Shown here one piece after another: positions 46,000 through 55,649 of a DNA stretch of 64,000 nt. Origin of the DNA: Hymenobacter norwichensis DSM 15439 (GTDB lineage Bacteria; Bacteroidota; Bacteroidia; Cytophagales; Hymenobacteraceae); the NCBI RefSeq assembly GCF_000420705.1, contig NZ_ATVL01000008.1:62001-126000 (forward strand). Direction: 5' to 3'. The notes below the pieces were generated by a model. That model was given only the letters and a program-made list of their open reading frames with translations, was not told where the DNA came from and did no database searches. Position 1 is the stretch's first letter. Each line of letters opens with the position of its first letter. A program made the translations under genes and the position numbers.

Positions 46000-47505
46000 A
46001 TGAAGAAAATAAGCAAGCTCTTAGTTGCCAACCGCGGCGAAATTGCCCTGCGCGTACTGCGCTCCGCCAAGGAAATGGGCATCAAAACCGTGGCTATCTA
46101 CTCAGAGGCCGACCGCAACGCCTTGCACGTACGCTACGCCGACGAGGCCGTGTGCGTAGGCCCGCCGGCCTCCGCCCAAAGCTACCTGCGCGGCGACAAA
46201 ATTCTGGAGGTTTGCCGGCAGTTGGAGGTTGATGCCATTCACCCCGGCTATGGCTTCTTAAGCGAAAACGCCGGTTTTGCCCGCATGGTGAAAGAGGCCG
46301 GATTGATTTTCGTGGGTCCTTCGCCCGAAGCCATGGACATTATGGGAGACAAGCTTTCGGCTAAGCAAGCCGTTAAAGCTTACAACATCCCGTTGGTACC
46401 CGGCACCGACGAAGCCATTTCCGATGTAAACGAGGCCAAGCAGATTGCACAGCAAGTAGGTTTTCCCATCCTGATTAAGGCCTCAGCCGGCGGGGGTGGT
46501 AAGGGCATGCGGCTAGTGCACAACATAGAGGAGTTTGAGGAGCAAATGCAGTTGGCCATCAACGAGGCTACCTCGGCCTTTGGCGACGGCGCGGTGTTTA
46601 TTGAGAAGTTCGTGACTGGACCGCGCCACATCGAAATACAAGTGCTGGGCGATGAGCACGGCAACATTGTGCATCTGTTTGAGCGGGAATGCAGCATTCA
46701 GCGCCGCCACCAGAAGGTAATTGAAGAGGCGCCCTCATCGGTGCTCACGCCCGAGCTGCGGGCCGCTATGGGCCAGTGCGCCGTGGATGTGGCCCGTGCC
46801 TGCGACTACACCGGTGCCGGTACCGTGGAATTCCTGCTCGATGAGAACCACAATTTCTACTTCCTGGAGATGAACACCCGGCTCCAGGTGGAGCACCCCG
46901 TAACCGAACAGATTACGGGTCTGGATTTAGTGAAAGAGCAAATTAAGGTGGCGCAAGGCGAGCCGCTCAGCTTCACCCAGGACGACCTTACCATCACCGG
47001 CCACGCCCTGGAGCTACGGGTGTACGCCGAGGACCCACAGAACAACTTCCTACCCGACATTGGCACCCTCACCACCTACGTACGCCCCCAAGGCCCCGGC
47101 GTACGGGTAGACGACGGTTTCGAGCAGGGCATGGAAATCCCGATTTACTACGACCCCATGATTGCCAAGCTGGTCACGTTTGGCAAGGACCGCACAGAGG
47201 CCATAGCGCGCATGCTGCGGGCCATTGAGGAATACCAGATTACCGGCATCGAAACCACACTGGCCTTTGGGCGCTACGTACTGCAACACCCCGCTTTCGT
47301 GAGCGGCCACTTCGACACCAACTTCATCCGGGACCATTTCCCCGCTGATGCGCTCAAACCCGCCCCTCTCAGCGAAGACATGGCCAAGTTGGCCGCCGTG
47401 TTAGGCGCCATGCTAGTCAGCGAAAAGAAGCCCGCTGCCGTAGCTTCCGCAGAGCCGGCCGCTACTGCCTCGGCCTGGAAACGCAACCGGCTGGGCACAC
47501 GATAA
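46000..47505 (+). CDS. accC: Biotin carboxylase (acetyl/propionyl-CoA carboxylase subunit)
   Basis: A 501-residue ATP-grasp enzyme that carboxylates biotin. N-terminal KLLVANRGEIALRVLRSAKE is the biotin carboxylase domain. ATP-binding KASAGGGGKGMRLVH lies near residue 160. The catalytic FLEMNTRLQVEHPVTE region is near 287. The C-terminal domain includes GHALELRVYAEDP. It is about 50 residues longer than E. coli AccC. The extra tail is Ala/Pro-rich (SEKKPAAVASAEPAA). No biotin carrier or carboxyltransferase gene is adjacent, so the partner subunits must lie elsewhere. An A/C-rich leader (ACAACTAGCAACTAACAAC) precedes the ATG. Confidence 0.93.
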   Translation: MKKISKLLVANRGEIALRVLRSAKEMGIKTVAIYSEADRNALHVRYADEAVCVGPPASAQSYLRGDKILEVCRQLEVDAIHPGYGFLSENAGFARMVKEAGLIFVGPSPEAMDIMGDKLSAKQAVKAYNIPLVPGTDEAISDVNEAKQIAQQVGFPILIKASAGGGGKGMRLVHNIEEFEEQMQLAINEATSAFGDGAVFIEKFVTGPRHIEIQVLGDEHGNIVHLFERECSIQRRHQKVIEEAPSSVLTPELRAAMGQCAVDVARACDYTGAGTVEFLLDENHNFYFLEMNTRLQVEHPVTEQITGLDLVKEQIKVAQGEPLSFTQDDLTITGHALELRVYAEDPQNNFLPDIGTLTTYVRPQGPGVRVDDGFEQGMEIPIYYDPMIAKLVTFGKDRTEAIARMLRAIEEYQITGIETTLAFGRYVLQHPAFVSGHFDTNFIRDHFPADALKPAPLSEDMAKLAAVLGAMLVSEKKPAAVASAEPAATASAWKRNRLGTR

Positions 47506-47511
47506 TAAACC

Positions 47512-47559
47512 ACAAAAAGCAAACCGCCCGGCTAGTTAGCCGAGCGGTTTGCTTTTTGT
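47512..47559. terminator. Intrinsic terminator after accC
   Basis: ACAAAAAGCAAACCGC and its complement form a long stem around a G/C-rich loop ending in TTTTTGT. It serves accC and probably also the converging unknown gene. Confidence 0.9.
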
Positions 47560-47594
47560 GAAGTCCGTGGCTGGCTCACATGGTAGGAAAGCAG

Positions 47595-48056
47595 CTACAC
47601 CAACAGTCGCGCCTGATGGGCTGCGTTGAGCAGGGCCGGCGCATTTTTGAGGGTGGCCAGCACCACTTCCTTGGCGGCCTGCTGAAGCTCGTCGCGGCTG
47701 ATGTCGCGCACTTCCTCACGCACTAGCTCGGTTAGGGCGTGAAAGGCAAACTGCAACGCCTGCTGCCGAGGCCGCTCGGCCCGCATTTCCTGGCGCACTT
47801 CGGTTAAGTGGGCCTGAATCTTCAGCCGCCGCAGGTGAAACACCGAGTCGCTGGCGACCTGGGGCTGGATGGTATCGAGCAGCTTGAACAGCGGCAGCAG
47901 TTGGGTGGCAGTGGTGGCAGCTAGGCGCTTGCGGCGGCCGGGCGCGGCAGGCGGCGTTGCATCGGGCAACTGCTCAGGACCGGGGAGAGACATCAGACTA
48001 AACCGGATAATACAGGCCACGAAACGCGGCATTTTCATTCCAAGATAGTAGTTCAT
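47595..48056 (-). CDS. Hypothetical protein
   Basis: About 153 residues if it starts at MNYYLGMKMPRF (48056); later starts at 48038 and 47993 (MSLPGPEQL) are also possible. The frame continues upstream over the next gene, which is not coding in this frame. It is helical, with a Pro/Ala-rich N-terminal part and a charged C-terminal helical domain (LFKLLDTIQPQVASDSVFHL, then ELVREEVRDISRDELQQAAK). I do not recognise a family. It begins 24 bases after a membrane protein gene on the same strand. Confidence 0.55.
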   Translation of the reverse strand: MNYYLGMKMPRFVACIIRFSLMSLPGPEQLPDATPPAAPGRRKRLAATTATQLLPLFKLLDTIQPQVASDSVFHLRRLKIQAHLTEVRQEMRAERPRQQALQFAFHALTELVREEVRDISRDELQQAAKEVVLATLKNAPALLNAAHQARLLV

Positions 48057-48079
48057 CGGGAAAGTACCGATGGTCTGCG

Positions 48080-48766
48080 CTACTCCCACACCAGCTTGCC
48101 TGCGGTAGTGGCCGGCAGTACCGGAGTGGCTTTGCGCGGAGCTAACCATTTGCGCAACACCAAGTGGGTGGGCAGATACGCTACCAGAAATAGCGCAGCC
48201 ATCCAGGCCAGTAGGTATACCGGGGCGGGCAGCCACGTTTGCGGACGGGCATCATCAAAGCCGAATACGTAGTTGATGTTGACGGGAATCTTGGAGTCGG
48301 GCAGGATGGTGCCAGCAGGCGGCAGAAGGAAGTAGGCCACTAAGCAGAGCCCCCACGCCAGCCCGGTCCAGGCCCAGAGGGCGCGCCGGTCGTAGCCCAG
48401 GCGCTTCACCAGAAACACCAGCAGGAAGGGCAACCAGCCGTGAAAGAACGACAGCCCACGCAGAAACAACGAGCGGTTAGGGTCGAACATGTACGACGTC
48501 ATGCCGACTAGGTGCACCCCAAACAGCTCGCCCAGAAAGTCAACGCACCACAGCACCTGCGGCAGCAGAATACCAACGGCAGCCATCGAAGCCGGCAGCT
48601 TCTTTTCCGTCCAGAGGCTGATCAAACAGAGCAGCAACGAAATATCACAGAAGTACAGGAAGTTGGTGGGCCCGTAATTCGCCCAGTACACGGGCACCAT
48701 AACGGCTAGAAATGCAGTGAAGAGTAATTTCAGTTTTAGCGGCAAACGGGCAGGCTGGCTTTTCAT
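48080..48766 (-). CDS. Multi-pass membrane protein
   Basis: A 228-residue integral membrane protein with about six hydrophobic helices. Examples are LKLLFTAFLAVMVPVYWANY, FLYFCDISLLLCLISLW and YLLAWMAALFLVAYLPTHLV. The conserved-looking DFLGELFGVHLVGMTSYMFD and SFFHGWLPFLLVFLVKRLGY are typical of a widespread family of membrane-associated proteins of unknown role. It is probably in the inner membrane. It may be co-transcribed with the small hypothetical gene that follows. No substrate is suggested by the sequence. Confidence 0.7.
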   Translation of the reverse strand: MKSQPARLPLKLKLLFTAFLAVMVPVYWANYGPTNFLYFCDISLLLCLISLWTEKKLPASMAAVGILLPQVLWCVDFLGELFGVHLVGMTSYMFDPNRSLFLRGLSFFHGWLPFLLVFLVKRLGYDRRALWAWTGLAWGLCLVAYFLLPPAGTILPDSKIPVNINYVFGFDDARPQTWLPAPVYLLAWMAALFLVAYLPTHLVLRKWLAPRKATPVLPATTAGKLVWE

Positions 48767-48989
48767 AAGAGTAGCGTCTTAGTGGTTGGCTATCAAACCA
48801 AGGCGCGCCAGTAGAGGCGTCACCGTGAATCGATGCTGGAAGTACCATCAAGAATGCGCGTTTACCTGATTAAATAATTCATTTATCAGACTTTTCAATA
48901 TTTACTGAAATTGGCACTCAGCAAGCTTTTAGCCATATAATACTGACACAGAATTAGACTTTTCAATTTGCCTAAATTCAGTCCTTACA

Positions 48990-49027
48990 AAGCAAAAAGC
49001 CTGACCGGATGGTCAGGCTTTTTGCTT
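48990..49027. terminator. Intrinsic terminator next to bshB1
   Basis: AAGCAAAAAGCCTGACC and its complement around GGAT form a strong hairpin with flanking A/T runs. It lies 29 bases from the bshB1 stop and ends that gene. Confidence 0.9.
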
Positions 49028-49055
49028 ATTACACCACTTTCAGCTGTCTGAACTA

Positions 49056-49775
49056 TTAGATAAAATCAGTTATCTGGCGCACGCCCAAAGTTCGTTCGCG
49101 CGTGAAACCTTCCCCGAACTCCACACCTATCAAGTGCCCGAACTCGCGCGCGCGCGCCTCCATAAAGTTGCTGAATTCCTGGCTTGAAAGGTAGGTGGCC
49201 GGCTCCTGACTGTTAGGGTTGAAAAACTGGGTCTGGTAGGCCTGAATGGAAGCCCATTTTGTAGGCCAGTGCGCGGTGACATCCACCACAAAATCGGCCG
49301 GAATCTGGCGGTCCTGGATGTAGTGGTACACGTGCTTGGGACGCCAAGCCGGTTGCGGCTGGCCATCGTCGCCGAGGGTTTCGATCATGCGCAGGCCAGC
49401 CAGAAAGCAAGCCTCAGAAGCCAATTGCGCGCCGCGGCCATGGTCGGGGTGCCGGTCATGAATGGCGTTACAAAGCACTACCTCGGGCTGATAGCGGCGG
49501 ATAGCCGCAATTAGCGGCAGCTGATGCTCCCGGTCGTTGCGGAAGAAGCCATCGGGTAGCCCCAGGTTTTCGCGGGCGCTAAGGCCCAGAATCTGGCTGG
49601 CGGCTTCGGCCTCCTGCGCTCGAATGGCTGGGGTACCACGTGTACCTAGCTCCCCCCGCGTAAAGTCCACGATACCTACCTTCTTGCCAGCCGCTACGGC
49701 CGCGGCCAGCGTACCTGCCGCCGACATCTCTACATCATCCGGATGCGCCCCAAGGGCTAGAATATCAAGTTTCAT
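49056..49775 (-). CDS. bshB1: Bacillithiol biosynthesis deacetylase BshB1
   Basis: A 239-residue LmbE-type zinc deacetylase. It removes the acetyl group from GlcNAc-malate in bacillithiol synthesis. The zinc motif LGAHPDDVEMSAAG has His11 and Asp14, and the third ligand is in IHDRHPDHGRGAQLASEACF near residue 113. GELGTRGTPAIRAQEAEAAS is a BshB1 signature. The C-terminal VGVEFGEGFTRERTLGVRQ-like end (IGVEFGEGFTRER) is also typical. Bacillithiol would be the low-molecular-weight thiol of this organism. The other bsh genes are not in this window. Confidence 0.93.
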   Translation of the reverse strand: MKLDILALGAHPDDVEMSAAGTLAAAVAAGKKVGIVDFTRGELGTRGTPAIRAQEAEAASQILGLSARENLGLPDGFFRNDREHQLPLIAAIRRYQPEVVLCNAIHDRHPDHGRGAQLASEACFLAGLRMIETLGDDGQPQPAWRPKHVYHYIQDRQIPADFVVDVTAHWPTKWASIQAYQTQFFNPNSQEPATYLSSQEFSNFMEARAREFGHLIGVEFGEGFTRERTLGVRQITDFI

Positions 49776-49804
49776 TCAGATTGCGTTGTTGATTGCAATG
49801 TCCC

Positions 49805-49866
49805 TGAATTGGTACATGGTTGGCTGTTCAGCATGAATGAAGAACGGCCAACCATGTACCAATTCA
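49805..49866. repeat. Spacer inverted repeat upstream of bshB1
   Basis: Arms 49805-49829 and 49842-49866 (25 bases each) pair with a single G-T mismatch. It sits 30 bases upstream of the bshB1 start and 18 bases after the M23 peptidase stop. Confidence 0.8.
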
Positions 49867-49883
49867 GAGATATTGCGTTGAAG

Positions 49884-51023
49884 TTACTTCACCCGCAGTG
49901 ACCGACCGATACGCAGCACGGCCGTACCACCGTTCAGGCGCCGAAGCTGGGCCTGTGACACCCCGTACTTATCAGCAATTTCCGACAGCGTATCTCCACT
50001 CCGGATTTTGTGCGTAACCACCCGCCGCGCCGCTGAGGGCTGACTGCGGCTACTACTGCTACGAGTGGCTGCGCCCGGCACACTGCCGCCCCGGTATTTC
50101 AACGAACGGCTGTAGTAGTTGAACAGCGCGGAAGTAATCTGGAAGTTATCCTTAATGAGCCGGTAATCCGGGAAGTCGTACATCCGCTCCGGGTCAATGG
50201 GGTTGCCTTCGTAGCGCACCTCGAAGTGCAAGTGCGAGCCGGAGCTGCGGCCGGTGCTCCCGCCCCATCCAATCAGCTGCCCGGCTTTCACGAAGGTACC
50301 GGGCGTTACCAGCGCCTTCTGCATGTGCCCATACAGCGTCTCAATGCCGTTGTAGTGGCGCACCAGCAGGTAGTTGCCGTAGCCCGAACCGTCCCACTTA
50401 CTGATGCGCACTACGCCGTCGAAAGCAGCCTTCACCGAGTCGCCGGTTTCCAAGTCCAGGTCCACACCATAGTGCCACCGGGAACCTCGGAAGCCGAAGT
50501 CCGAGGTCATAGGCGTCTTTACCAGCGGCATTTTGGCAAAGCGCTGCCGCTCGGGCTCCGTAAGCTTTAAGTTGAGCGTATCCTTGATGCGGCGCCCGTC
50601 TACGCGGTACGGGTTGATGTTATGCGTGTCCCAAATGGCATAATACCCGGCCACCTGAATCCAGGAAGAATCAATCTTCACTTGCTCTTTCACCTCCACA
50701 ATGTGCTGCCCCCCTTCGTTCAGCGACGACGTATCCTCACTGACAATGGAAAGCTTTTTAGCTGGGTTGAAGAAGATGGATTTGGCCGCGTCGGAGCCAT
50801 CATCAGGCAATTCCTGGGTTTCAATCAGGATGGTGGTATCGGGCCGCACGTAGCGGATAATAGGCGACTTGATGCGGAAAAAGTCGCTCCGTTTTTTGGT
50901 AGTACCAGGCTTTGGTTTCGGCACCGGACGACGCTGGGCGTGCAGCTGGCCGGGCAAGCCAATAAACAGCCCGATCAGTAGCAGCGGCAGCAGCCAGTGT
51001 TTCACAAAATTCAGCAAGTGCAA
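49884..51023 (-). CDS. M23 peptidase with LysM domain (murein hydrolase)
   Basis: A 379-residue exported protein. The frame opens with TTG (MHLLNFVKHW); a GTG at 51005 is an alternative. The signal peptide ends near GLPGQLHAQ. The peptidase M23 domain has zinc ligands in SRWHYGVDLDLE (HxxxD) and HLHFEVRYEGNP (HxH), with SGYGNYLLVRHYNGIETLYG between them. A LysM domain closes it (HKIRSGDTLSEIADKYGVSQ). Such enzymes cut peptide cross-links in peptidoglycan, or activate amidases. It is followed by bshB1 on the same strand and preceded by trxB. Confidence 0.92.
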   Translation of the reverse strand: MHLLNFVKHWLLPLLLIGLFIGLPGQLHAQRRPVPKPKPGTTKKRSDFFRIKSPIIRYVRPDTTILIETQELPDDGSDAAKSIFFNPAKKLSIVSEDTSSLNEGGQHIVEVKEQVKIDSSWIQVAGYYAIWDTHNINPYRVDGRRIKDTLNLKLTEPERQRFAKMPLVKTPMTSDFGFRGSRWHYGVDLDLETGDSVKAAFDGVVRISKWDGSGYGNYLLVRHYNGIETLYGHMQKALVTPGTFVKAGQLIGWGGSTGRSSGSHLHFEVRYEGNPIDPERMYDFPDYRLIKDNFQITSALFNYYSRSLKYRGGSVPGAATRSSSSRSQPSAARRVVTHKIRSGDTLSEIADKYGVSQAQLRRLNGGTAVLRIGRSLRVK

Positions 51024-51030
51024 AACAATA

Positions 51031-51147
51031 AGGTGGTGAGATAGTGAGGTGGTGAAATGGTGAGTTTGGTGAGGTAACGATGCAATCTGCGCATATAGCG
51101 TAAATCGAATCGCAAATTCACTAACTCACCATTTCACTATTTCACTT
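51031..51147. repeat. Iterated spacer inverted repeat between trxB and the M23 gene
   Basis: Left arm with the iterated unit GGTGAGATAGTGA (51031-51073) and right arm 51116-51147 are complementary. An exact 15-base core GTGAAATGGTGAGTT lies at 51052-51066 with its complement at 51123-51137. The right arm ends 1 base before the trxB stop and the left arm 8 bases from the M23 start. Confidence 0.8.
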
Positions 51148-52095
51148 CTAATGGTCGCCGAGAGCGGCTAAGTAACGCTCCGCATCCAGAGCAGCCATAC
51201 AGCCTGAGCCGGCCGCTGTTACAGCTTGGCGGTAGGTGTAGTCCTGCACGTCGCCGCAGGCAAATACCCCATCCACGTTGGTTTTGGCCGTGCCGGGTAG
51301 GGTTTTCAGGTAGCCCTGCTCATCGTGGTGCAAATAGGGCTGGAATATCTTGGAGTTCGGCTCGTGGCCGATAGCCACGAAGAAACCATCAACGGCCAGC
51401 TCACGGGTTTCGTGGGTCAGGGCATTTTTCACCCGCACAGCTTCCACGGCGTGCTCGCCCAGGATTTCGTCGGTTACCGTGTTCCACAACACCTCAATCT
51501 TAGGGTTGTCGGTTACGCGCTTCTGCATGATTTTCGAGGCGCGCATCTCTCCCTTCCGCACAATCATGTACACTTTGCTGCACAGGTTGGCCAAGTAAGT
51601 AGCCTCTTCGGCCGCTGTATCGCCAGCGCCCACAATCACCACGTCTTTGCCACGGTAGAAAAATCCGTCGCATACGGCGCAGGCTGATACGCCCGAACCA
51701 TTTAGGCGCTGCTCCGATGGCAGCCCCAGCCACTTAGCCGAGGCACCAGTGGCAATAATCACCGTATCCGCCGTCAGCTCCAGCTTTTCATCAATGGTCA
51801 CCTTGTGCGGGTGGCCCGAGAAGTCAACCGCCGTGGCAATACCATAGCGAATATCGGTACCGAAACGGGCAGCCTGCTTTTTCAAATCCTCCATCATTTC
51901 CGGCCCCATAATACCGTCGGGGTAACCCGGAAAATTCTCTACGTCGTTGGTGATGGTGAGTTGGCCGCCGGGTTGCAGCCCCTGGTACATTACGGGGGCC
52001 AGATTGGCGCGGGCTGCGTAGATGGCCGCCGTATACCCCGCCGGGCCGGAGCCGATAATCAAGCACTTTATGTGTTCTGGGGTGGTATTCTCCAT
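51148..52095 (-). CDS. trxB: Thioredoxin-disulfide reductase
   Basis: A 315-residue flavoenzyme that reduces thioredoxin with NADPH. FAD motif: CLIIGSGPAGYTAAIYAARA at 11-30. The redox-active pair is C139-A-V-C142 (SACAVCDGFFYRG), a CxxC form found in this family beside the usual CATC. The NADPH-binding GAGDTAAEEATYLANL follows near 156. The C-terminal FAD segment GVFACGDVQDYTYRQAVTAA is intact. Length is normal. It may share a transcript with the M23 and bshB1 genes that follow. Confidence 0.95.
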   Translation of the reverse strand: MENTTPEHIKCLIIGSGPAGYTAAIYAARANLAPVMYQGLQPGGQLTITNDVENFPGYPDGIMGPEMMEDLKKQAARFGTDIRYGIATAVDFSGHPHKVTIDEKLELTADTVIIATGASAKWLGLPSEQRLNGSGVSACAVCDGFFYRGKDVVIVGAGDTAAEEATYLANLCSKVYMIVRKGEMRASKIMQKRVTDNPKIEVLWNTVTDEILGEHAVEAVRVKNALTHETRELAVDGFFVAIGHEPNSKIFQPYLHHDEQGYLKTLPGTAKTNVDGVFACGDVQDYTYRQAVTAAGSGCMAALDAERYLAALGDH

Positions 52096-52272
52096 GAGGG
52101 TAAAAGTAGCGCAGGCTTGCGCCCGTGCCGTAAAAGGATGAAATAGGATGGCAAAGGTAATCGAGTAAAACAGAGTGACACCTAGCAGCCGGATTCAACT
52201 AACTGGTTGCGGTATCGAAGTCAGCTCTCAGACGAGTTTTCACTCATTGCCGACAAGCTGGCATTCCCCAAC

Positions 52273-52303
52273 AAAAAACCCCAACGCTAGGGCCGGGGTT
52301 TTC
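52273..52303 (-). terminator. Intrinsic terminator after rpoD
   Basis: AAAAACCCC and GGGGTTTT pair around AACGCTAGGGCC, 21 bases from the rpoD stop. Confidence 0.7.
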
Positions 52304-52323
52304 AGTGATGGGGGTAAAAATAA

Positions 52324-53187
52324 CTACCCCAGGTAAGGCTTCAGCGCTTTGGAGCGCGAAGTGTGGCGCAGACGGCGAATGGCCTTTTCTTTGATCTGAC
52401 GAACCCGCTCCCGAGTAAGGTTGAACTTCTCCCCGATTTCTTCCAGCGTGAGCGAGTGCTCTCCGTTCAAACCGAAATAGAGCGTAATAACGTCGGCTTC
52501 GCGCTTGGTGAGGGTGCTCAAGGCACGCTGCACTTCCTTGCGGAGCGAGTCGTTCATCAGTCCGGTGTCCGGCGACTCTTCGTCTTCATTTTCCAGCACG
52601 TCGAGTAGGCGGTTTTCTTCGCCTTGCACGAATGGTGCGTCAACGGACACGTGGCGACCCGAAATTTTCAGGGTATCTACCACTTCCGAAGTGGTGAGTT
52701 CCAGTACTTCGGCAATTTCTTCAGGCGAGGGTTCCCGCTCGAATTTCTGCTCTAGTTCCGAAAACGACTTGCTGATCTTGTTGAGCGAACCTACTCGGTT
52801 GAGGGGCAAGCGTACGATGCGCGACTGCTCAGCCAAGGCTTGCAAGATGGATTGGCGAATCCACCATACGGCGTAAGAAATGAACTTAAAACCACGGGTT
52901 TCATCGAAACGCTTAGCAGCTTTAATCAAGCCGAGGTTGCCCTCGTTGATCAAGTCACCCAGCGATAAGCCCTGGTTCTGATATTGCTTAGCTACCGATA
53001 CCACGAAACGCAGGTTGGCTTTGGTAAGCTTTTCCAACGCTTGCTGGTCGCCTTCCTTGATGCGCTGCGCCAGCGTCACCTCCTCATCGGGCGTGAGCAG
53101 ATCCACTTTACCAATTTCCTGGAGGTATTTATCCAGCGACTGGCTTTCGCGGTTGGTGATCTGCTTGCTGATTTTTAACTGTCTCAT
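52324..53187 (-). CDS. Primary sigma factor (RpoD/SigA type)
   Basis: A 287-residue sigma-70 protein, short as in Bacteroidota, where the housekeeping sigma lacks the long N-terminal region. Region 1.2-2.1 begins [20 protein letters not shown]. Region 2 has [20 protein letters not shown] and the -10-binding [20 protein letters not shown]. Region 3 lies around [20 protein letters not shown]. Region 4 ends in [20 protein letters not shown] and [20 protein letters not shown] with the helix-turn-helix. This sigma recognises the TTTG/TAnnTTTG promoters seen across the window. Confidence 0.95.
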   Translation of the reverse strand: MRQLKISKQITNRESQSLDKYLQEIGKVDLLTPDEEVTLAQRIKEGDQQALEKLTKANLRFVVSVAKQYQNQGLSLGDLINEGNLGLIKAAKRFDETRGFKFISYAVWWIRQSILQALAEQSRIVRLPLNRVGSLNKISKSFSELEQKFEREPSPEEIAEVLELTTSEVVDTLKISGRHVSVDAPFVQGEENRLLDVLENEDEESPDTGLMNDSLRKEVQRALSTLTKREADVITLYFGLNGEHSLTLEEIGEKFNLTRERVRQIKEKAIRRLRHTSRSKALKPYLG

Positions 53188-53300
53188 TGCGGGCGCGAGA
53201 AGTATGTATTTCTGAAATTGATAAACGTCCGAAAACCCAATCTACGGGTACCGATCAGTTGTTAGCAACGTATCAGTACCCGCGAAAGTTCTACAAGTGG

Positions 53301-55463
53301 CTACTGGGCCGTACCGTTCTGCTCGGTAGTCCGTTCCGGCTTCGGCAAAAGCACCTTGCGCGACAAACGGTATTTACCCGTTTTCTTGTCGATATCGAGC
53401 AGTTTTACGTCAATTTCCTGCCCTACTTCCAGCACGCCTTCCAGCGCCGAGAGGCGCTCATGCGACACTTCCGAGATGTGCAGCAGGCCGTCTTTGCCCG
53501 GCATAATTTCCACGAAAGCACCGTACGGCTGAATGCTGCGCACTTTACCTTTGTAGGTTTCGCCTACTTCTGGTGTAGCGGCAATAGCCTGAATCCGGCT
53601 GATGGCCGCTTGCATGTCTTCCTTGTTGGAAGCGTAGATGCTCACGTGGCCTTTCTCGTCCTTCTCCTCGATGATAACCGTGGCATTAGTGTCCTTCTGA
53701 ATCTGCTGAATCACCTTGCCGCCGGGCCCGATAACAGCACCGATGTACTCTTTATCGATGAGCATCTTGTGCGAGCGGGGCGTATGCGGCTTGAGGTCAG
53801 CAGCCGGTGCGTTGATGGTTTTGGCCATCTCACGCAGGATATGCAGACGGCCTTCACGTGCCTGGTGTAGCGCCGCCGTCAGGATTTCGTTGCTCAGGCC
53901 CTGGATTTTGATGTCCATCTGGCAAGCTACGATACCCTTTTCGGTGCCGGTTACTTTGAAGTCCATGTCGCCGAGGTGGTCTTCGTCGCCGAGAATATCG
54001 CTCAATACGGCGTATTCACCGGTTTCCTTGTCCTGCACCAAGCCCATGGCAATACCTGCTACGGCCGCCCGCACTTTCACGCCGGCATCCATCAGCGCCA
54101 GCGAACCGGCACATACTGTGGCCATCGAGCTAGAGCCGTTCGACTCCAGAATGTCTGACACAATACGGATGGTGTAAGGATTTTCTTCGTCGGAGGGCAG
54201 AACGCGCTTCAAAGAGCGCAGGGCCAGGTTACCGTGGCCAATCTCGCGGCGGCCAGGGCCACGGTTCGGTTTCACTTCACCAGTCGAGAAGGCCGGGAAG
54301 TTGTAGTGCAGCATGAACTTGCTGTAGCCCGACTGCATGGCCGAATCGATGATTTGCTCATCGAGCTTGGTACCTAGCGCCACCGTAGTCAACGACTGGG
54401 TTTCGCCGCGAGTGAACAAAGCCGAACCGTGCGCACCGGGCAGATAGTTAATTTCCGACCAGATTGGGCGGATTTCAGTGAGCTTACGACCATCAAGGCG
54501 CGTGCGCTCTTTGATCATCATGTCGCGGATAGCTTTCTTCTCAGCTGATGAGTAGTAACGGCCGAACTGCTTCATATCCAATTCAGGCTGCTCAGCAATC
54601 AGCTGTTGCAGGAACTGCTCCTTCACGCCGCCAAAGCCTTTCTTACGGCCAGCTTTGCTAGTATCACCCAGCTGAGCCACTTTGTAAGCTAAGTCGTAGA
54701 TGCCCTGCGTAACGCGGGATTTGAGGTCTTCGTTTTCCTCGTATTTTGGGTACTCGCGCTTGATTTGCGCTTTCTCCACGGCAGCAGCCAACTCGCTTTG
54801 TACACGGCACTGCTCTTTGATGGCTTCGTGGGCGTAGGCAATGGCTTCCACCATTTCCTCTTCGCTTACCTCGTTCATCTCCCCTTCCACCATGGCCACT
54901 GAATCGGCCGTGGCACCTACAATCAGGTCGATGTCGGCGCGGGCAATGTCAGCTGTTTTGGGGTTGATTTGCAGTTTGCCGTCGATGCGGGCCACCCGTA
55001 CTTCGGAAATCGGGCCAGCAAACGGAATATCAGAAATAGTAATGGCAGCGGACGCAGCCAGTGCGGCCAATGCGTCAGGCTGCACATCCTTATCGGCCGA
55101 AATCAACGAAATCAGCACCTGCACCTCGTAGTGATAATCCTTGGGGAACATCGGGCGCAGAATGCGGTCCACAATGCGGCATACCAAAATTTCGTGGTCG
55201 GACAGGCGACCTTCGCGGCGTTGGAATGAGCCGGGAATCTTACCAGCACCACCAAACTTCTCCTGGTAGTCAACCGATAGCGGCAAGAAATCCACGTCGC
55301 CGCGCGAACTTGGCTGCGATACCACTGTGGCTAGCAGCATAGCGTCGCCGAGGCGCACTACTACGGCGCCATCGGCAAATTTGGCCAGTTTGCCGGTTTC
55401 AATGGAAATCTGCCGGCCATCCGGCAGGGTAATGTGTTTAGTAACCGCGTTGTAGTTGGACAT
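53301..55463 (-). CDS. pnp: Polyribonucleotide nucleotidyltransferase
   Basis: A 720-residue phosphorolytic exoribonuclease and polymerase central to mRNA turnover. Two RNase PH-like domains are joined by a helical linker; the active-site second core contains RDMMIKERTRLDGRKLTEIR and EILTAALHQAREGRLHILRE. The KH domain has IGAVIGPGGKVIQQIQKDTN near residue 570. The S1 domain has YKGKVRSIQPYGAFVEIMPG and ends LLHISEVSHERLSAL. The gene pairs with rpsO, the classical neighbour: rpsO begins 462 bases upstream on the same strand, with a terminator between. Confidence 0.96.
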   Translation of the reverse strand: MSNYNAVTKHITLPDGRQISIETGKLAKFADGAVVVRLGDAMLLATVVSQPSSRGDVDFLPLSVDYQEKFGGAGKIPGSFQRREGRLSDHEILVCRIVDRILRPMFPKDYHYEVQVLISLISADKDVQPDALAALAASAAITISDIPFAGPISEVRVARIDGKLQINPKTADIARADIDLIVGATADSVAMVEGEMNEVSEEEMVEAIAYAHEAIKEQCRVQSELAAAVEKAQIKREYPKYEENEDLKSRVTQGIYDLAYKVAQLGDTSKAGRKKGFGGVKEQFLQQLIAEQPELDMKQFGRYYSSAEKKAIRDMMIKERTRLDGRKLTEIRPIWSEINYLPGAHGSALFTRGETQSLTTVALGTKLDEQIIDSAMQSGYSKFMLHYNFPAFSTGEVKPNRGPGRREIGHGNLALRSLKRVLPSDEENPYTIRIVSDILESNGSSSMATVCAGSLALMDAGVKVRAAVAGIAMGLVQDKETGEYAVLSDILGDEDHLGDMDFKVTGTEKGIVACQMDIKIQGLSNEILTAALHQAREGRLHILREMAKTINAPAADLKPHTPRSHKMLIDKEYIGAVIGPGGKVIQQIQKDTNATVIIEEKDEKGHVSIYASNKEDMQAAISRIQAIAATPEVGETYKGKVRSIQPYGAFVEIMPGKDGLLHISEVSHERLSALEGVLEVGQEIDVKLLDIDKKTGKYRLSRKVLLPKPERTTEQNGTAQ

Positions 55464-55592
55464 CTTCTATTTGCTTGGAAGCGACAGCGGGCGAGCAGCC
55501 GAAAAAACAGGGCCTATAACGGCCCCGCTTTGCTCTGAAACTTAATCTCTGGAATATAACAGTTGAGTACTGGGAAAGGTACCCGAACCGGC

Positions 55593-55637
55593 AAAAAAAG
55601 AGCAGGGAACCTTCCGGTGAGGAAAGGCTCCCTGCTC
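55593..55637 (-). terminator. Intrinsic terminator after rpsO
   Basis: GAGCAGGGAACCTTCC and GGAAAGGCTCCCTGCTC pair with a short bulge around GGTGA, with a run of seven A on the plus strand (T on the minus). Confidence 0.85.
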
Positions 55638-55649
55638 CAATGGGGCGGG

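Noticed and set aside
51031..51073. GGTGAGATAGTGA repeats considered as regulator binding sites
   Set aside because: They have a complementary arm at 51116-51147 and match the positional family of spacer repeats, so a hairpin explains them better.
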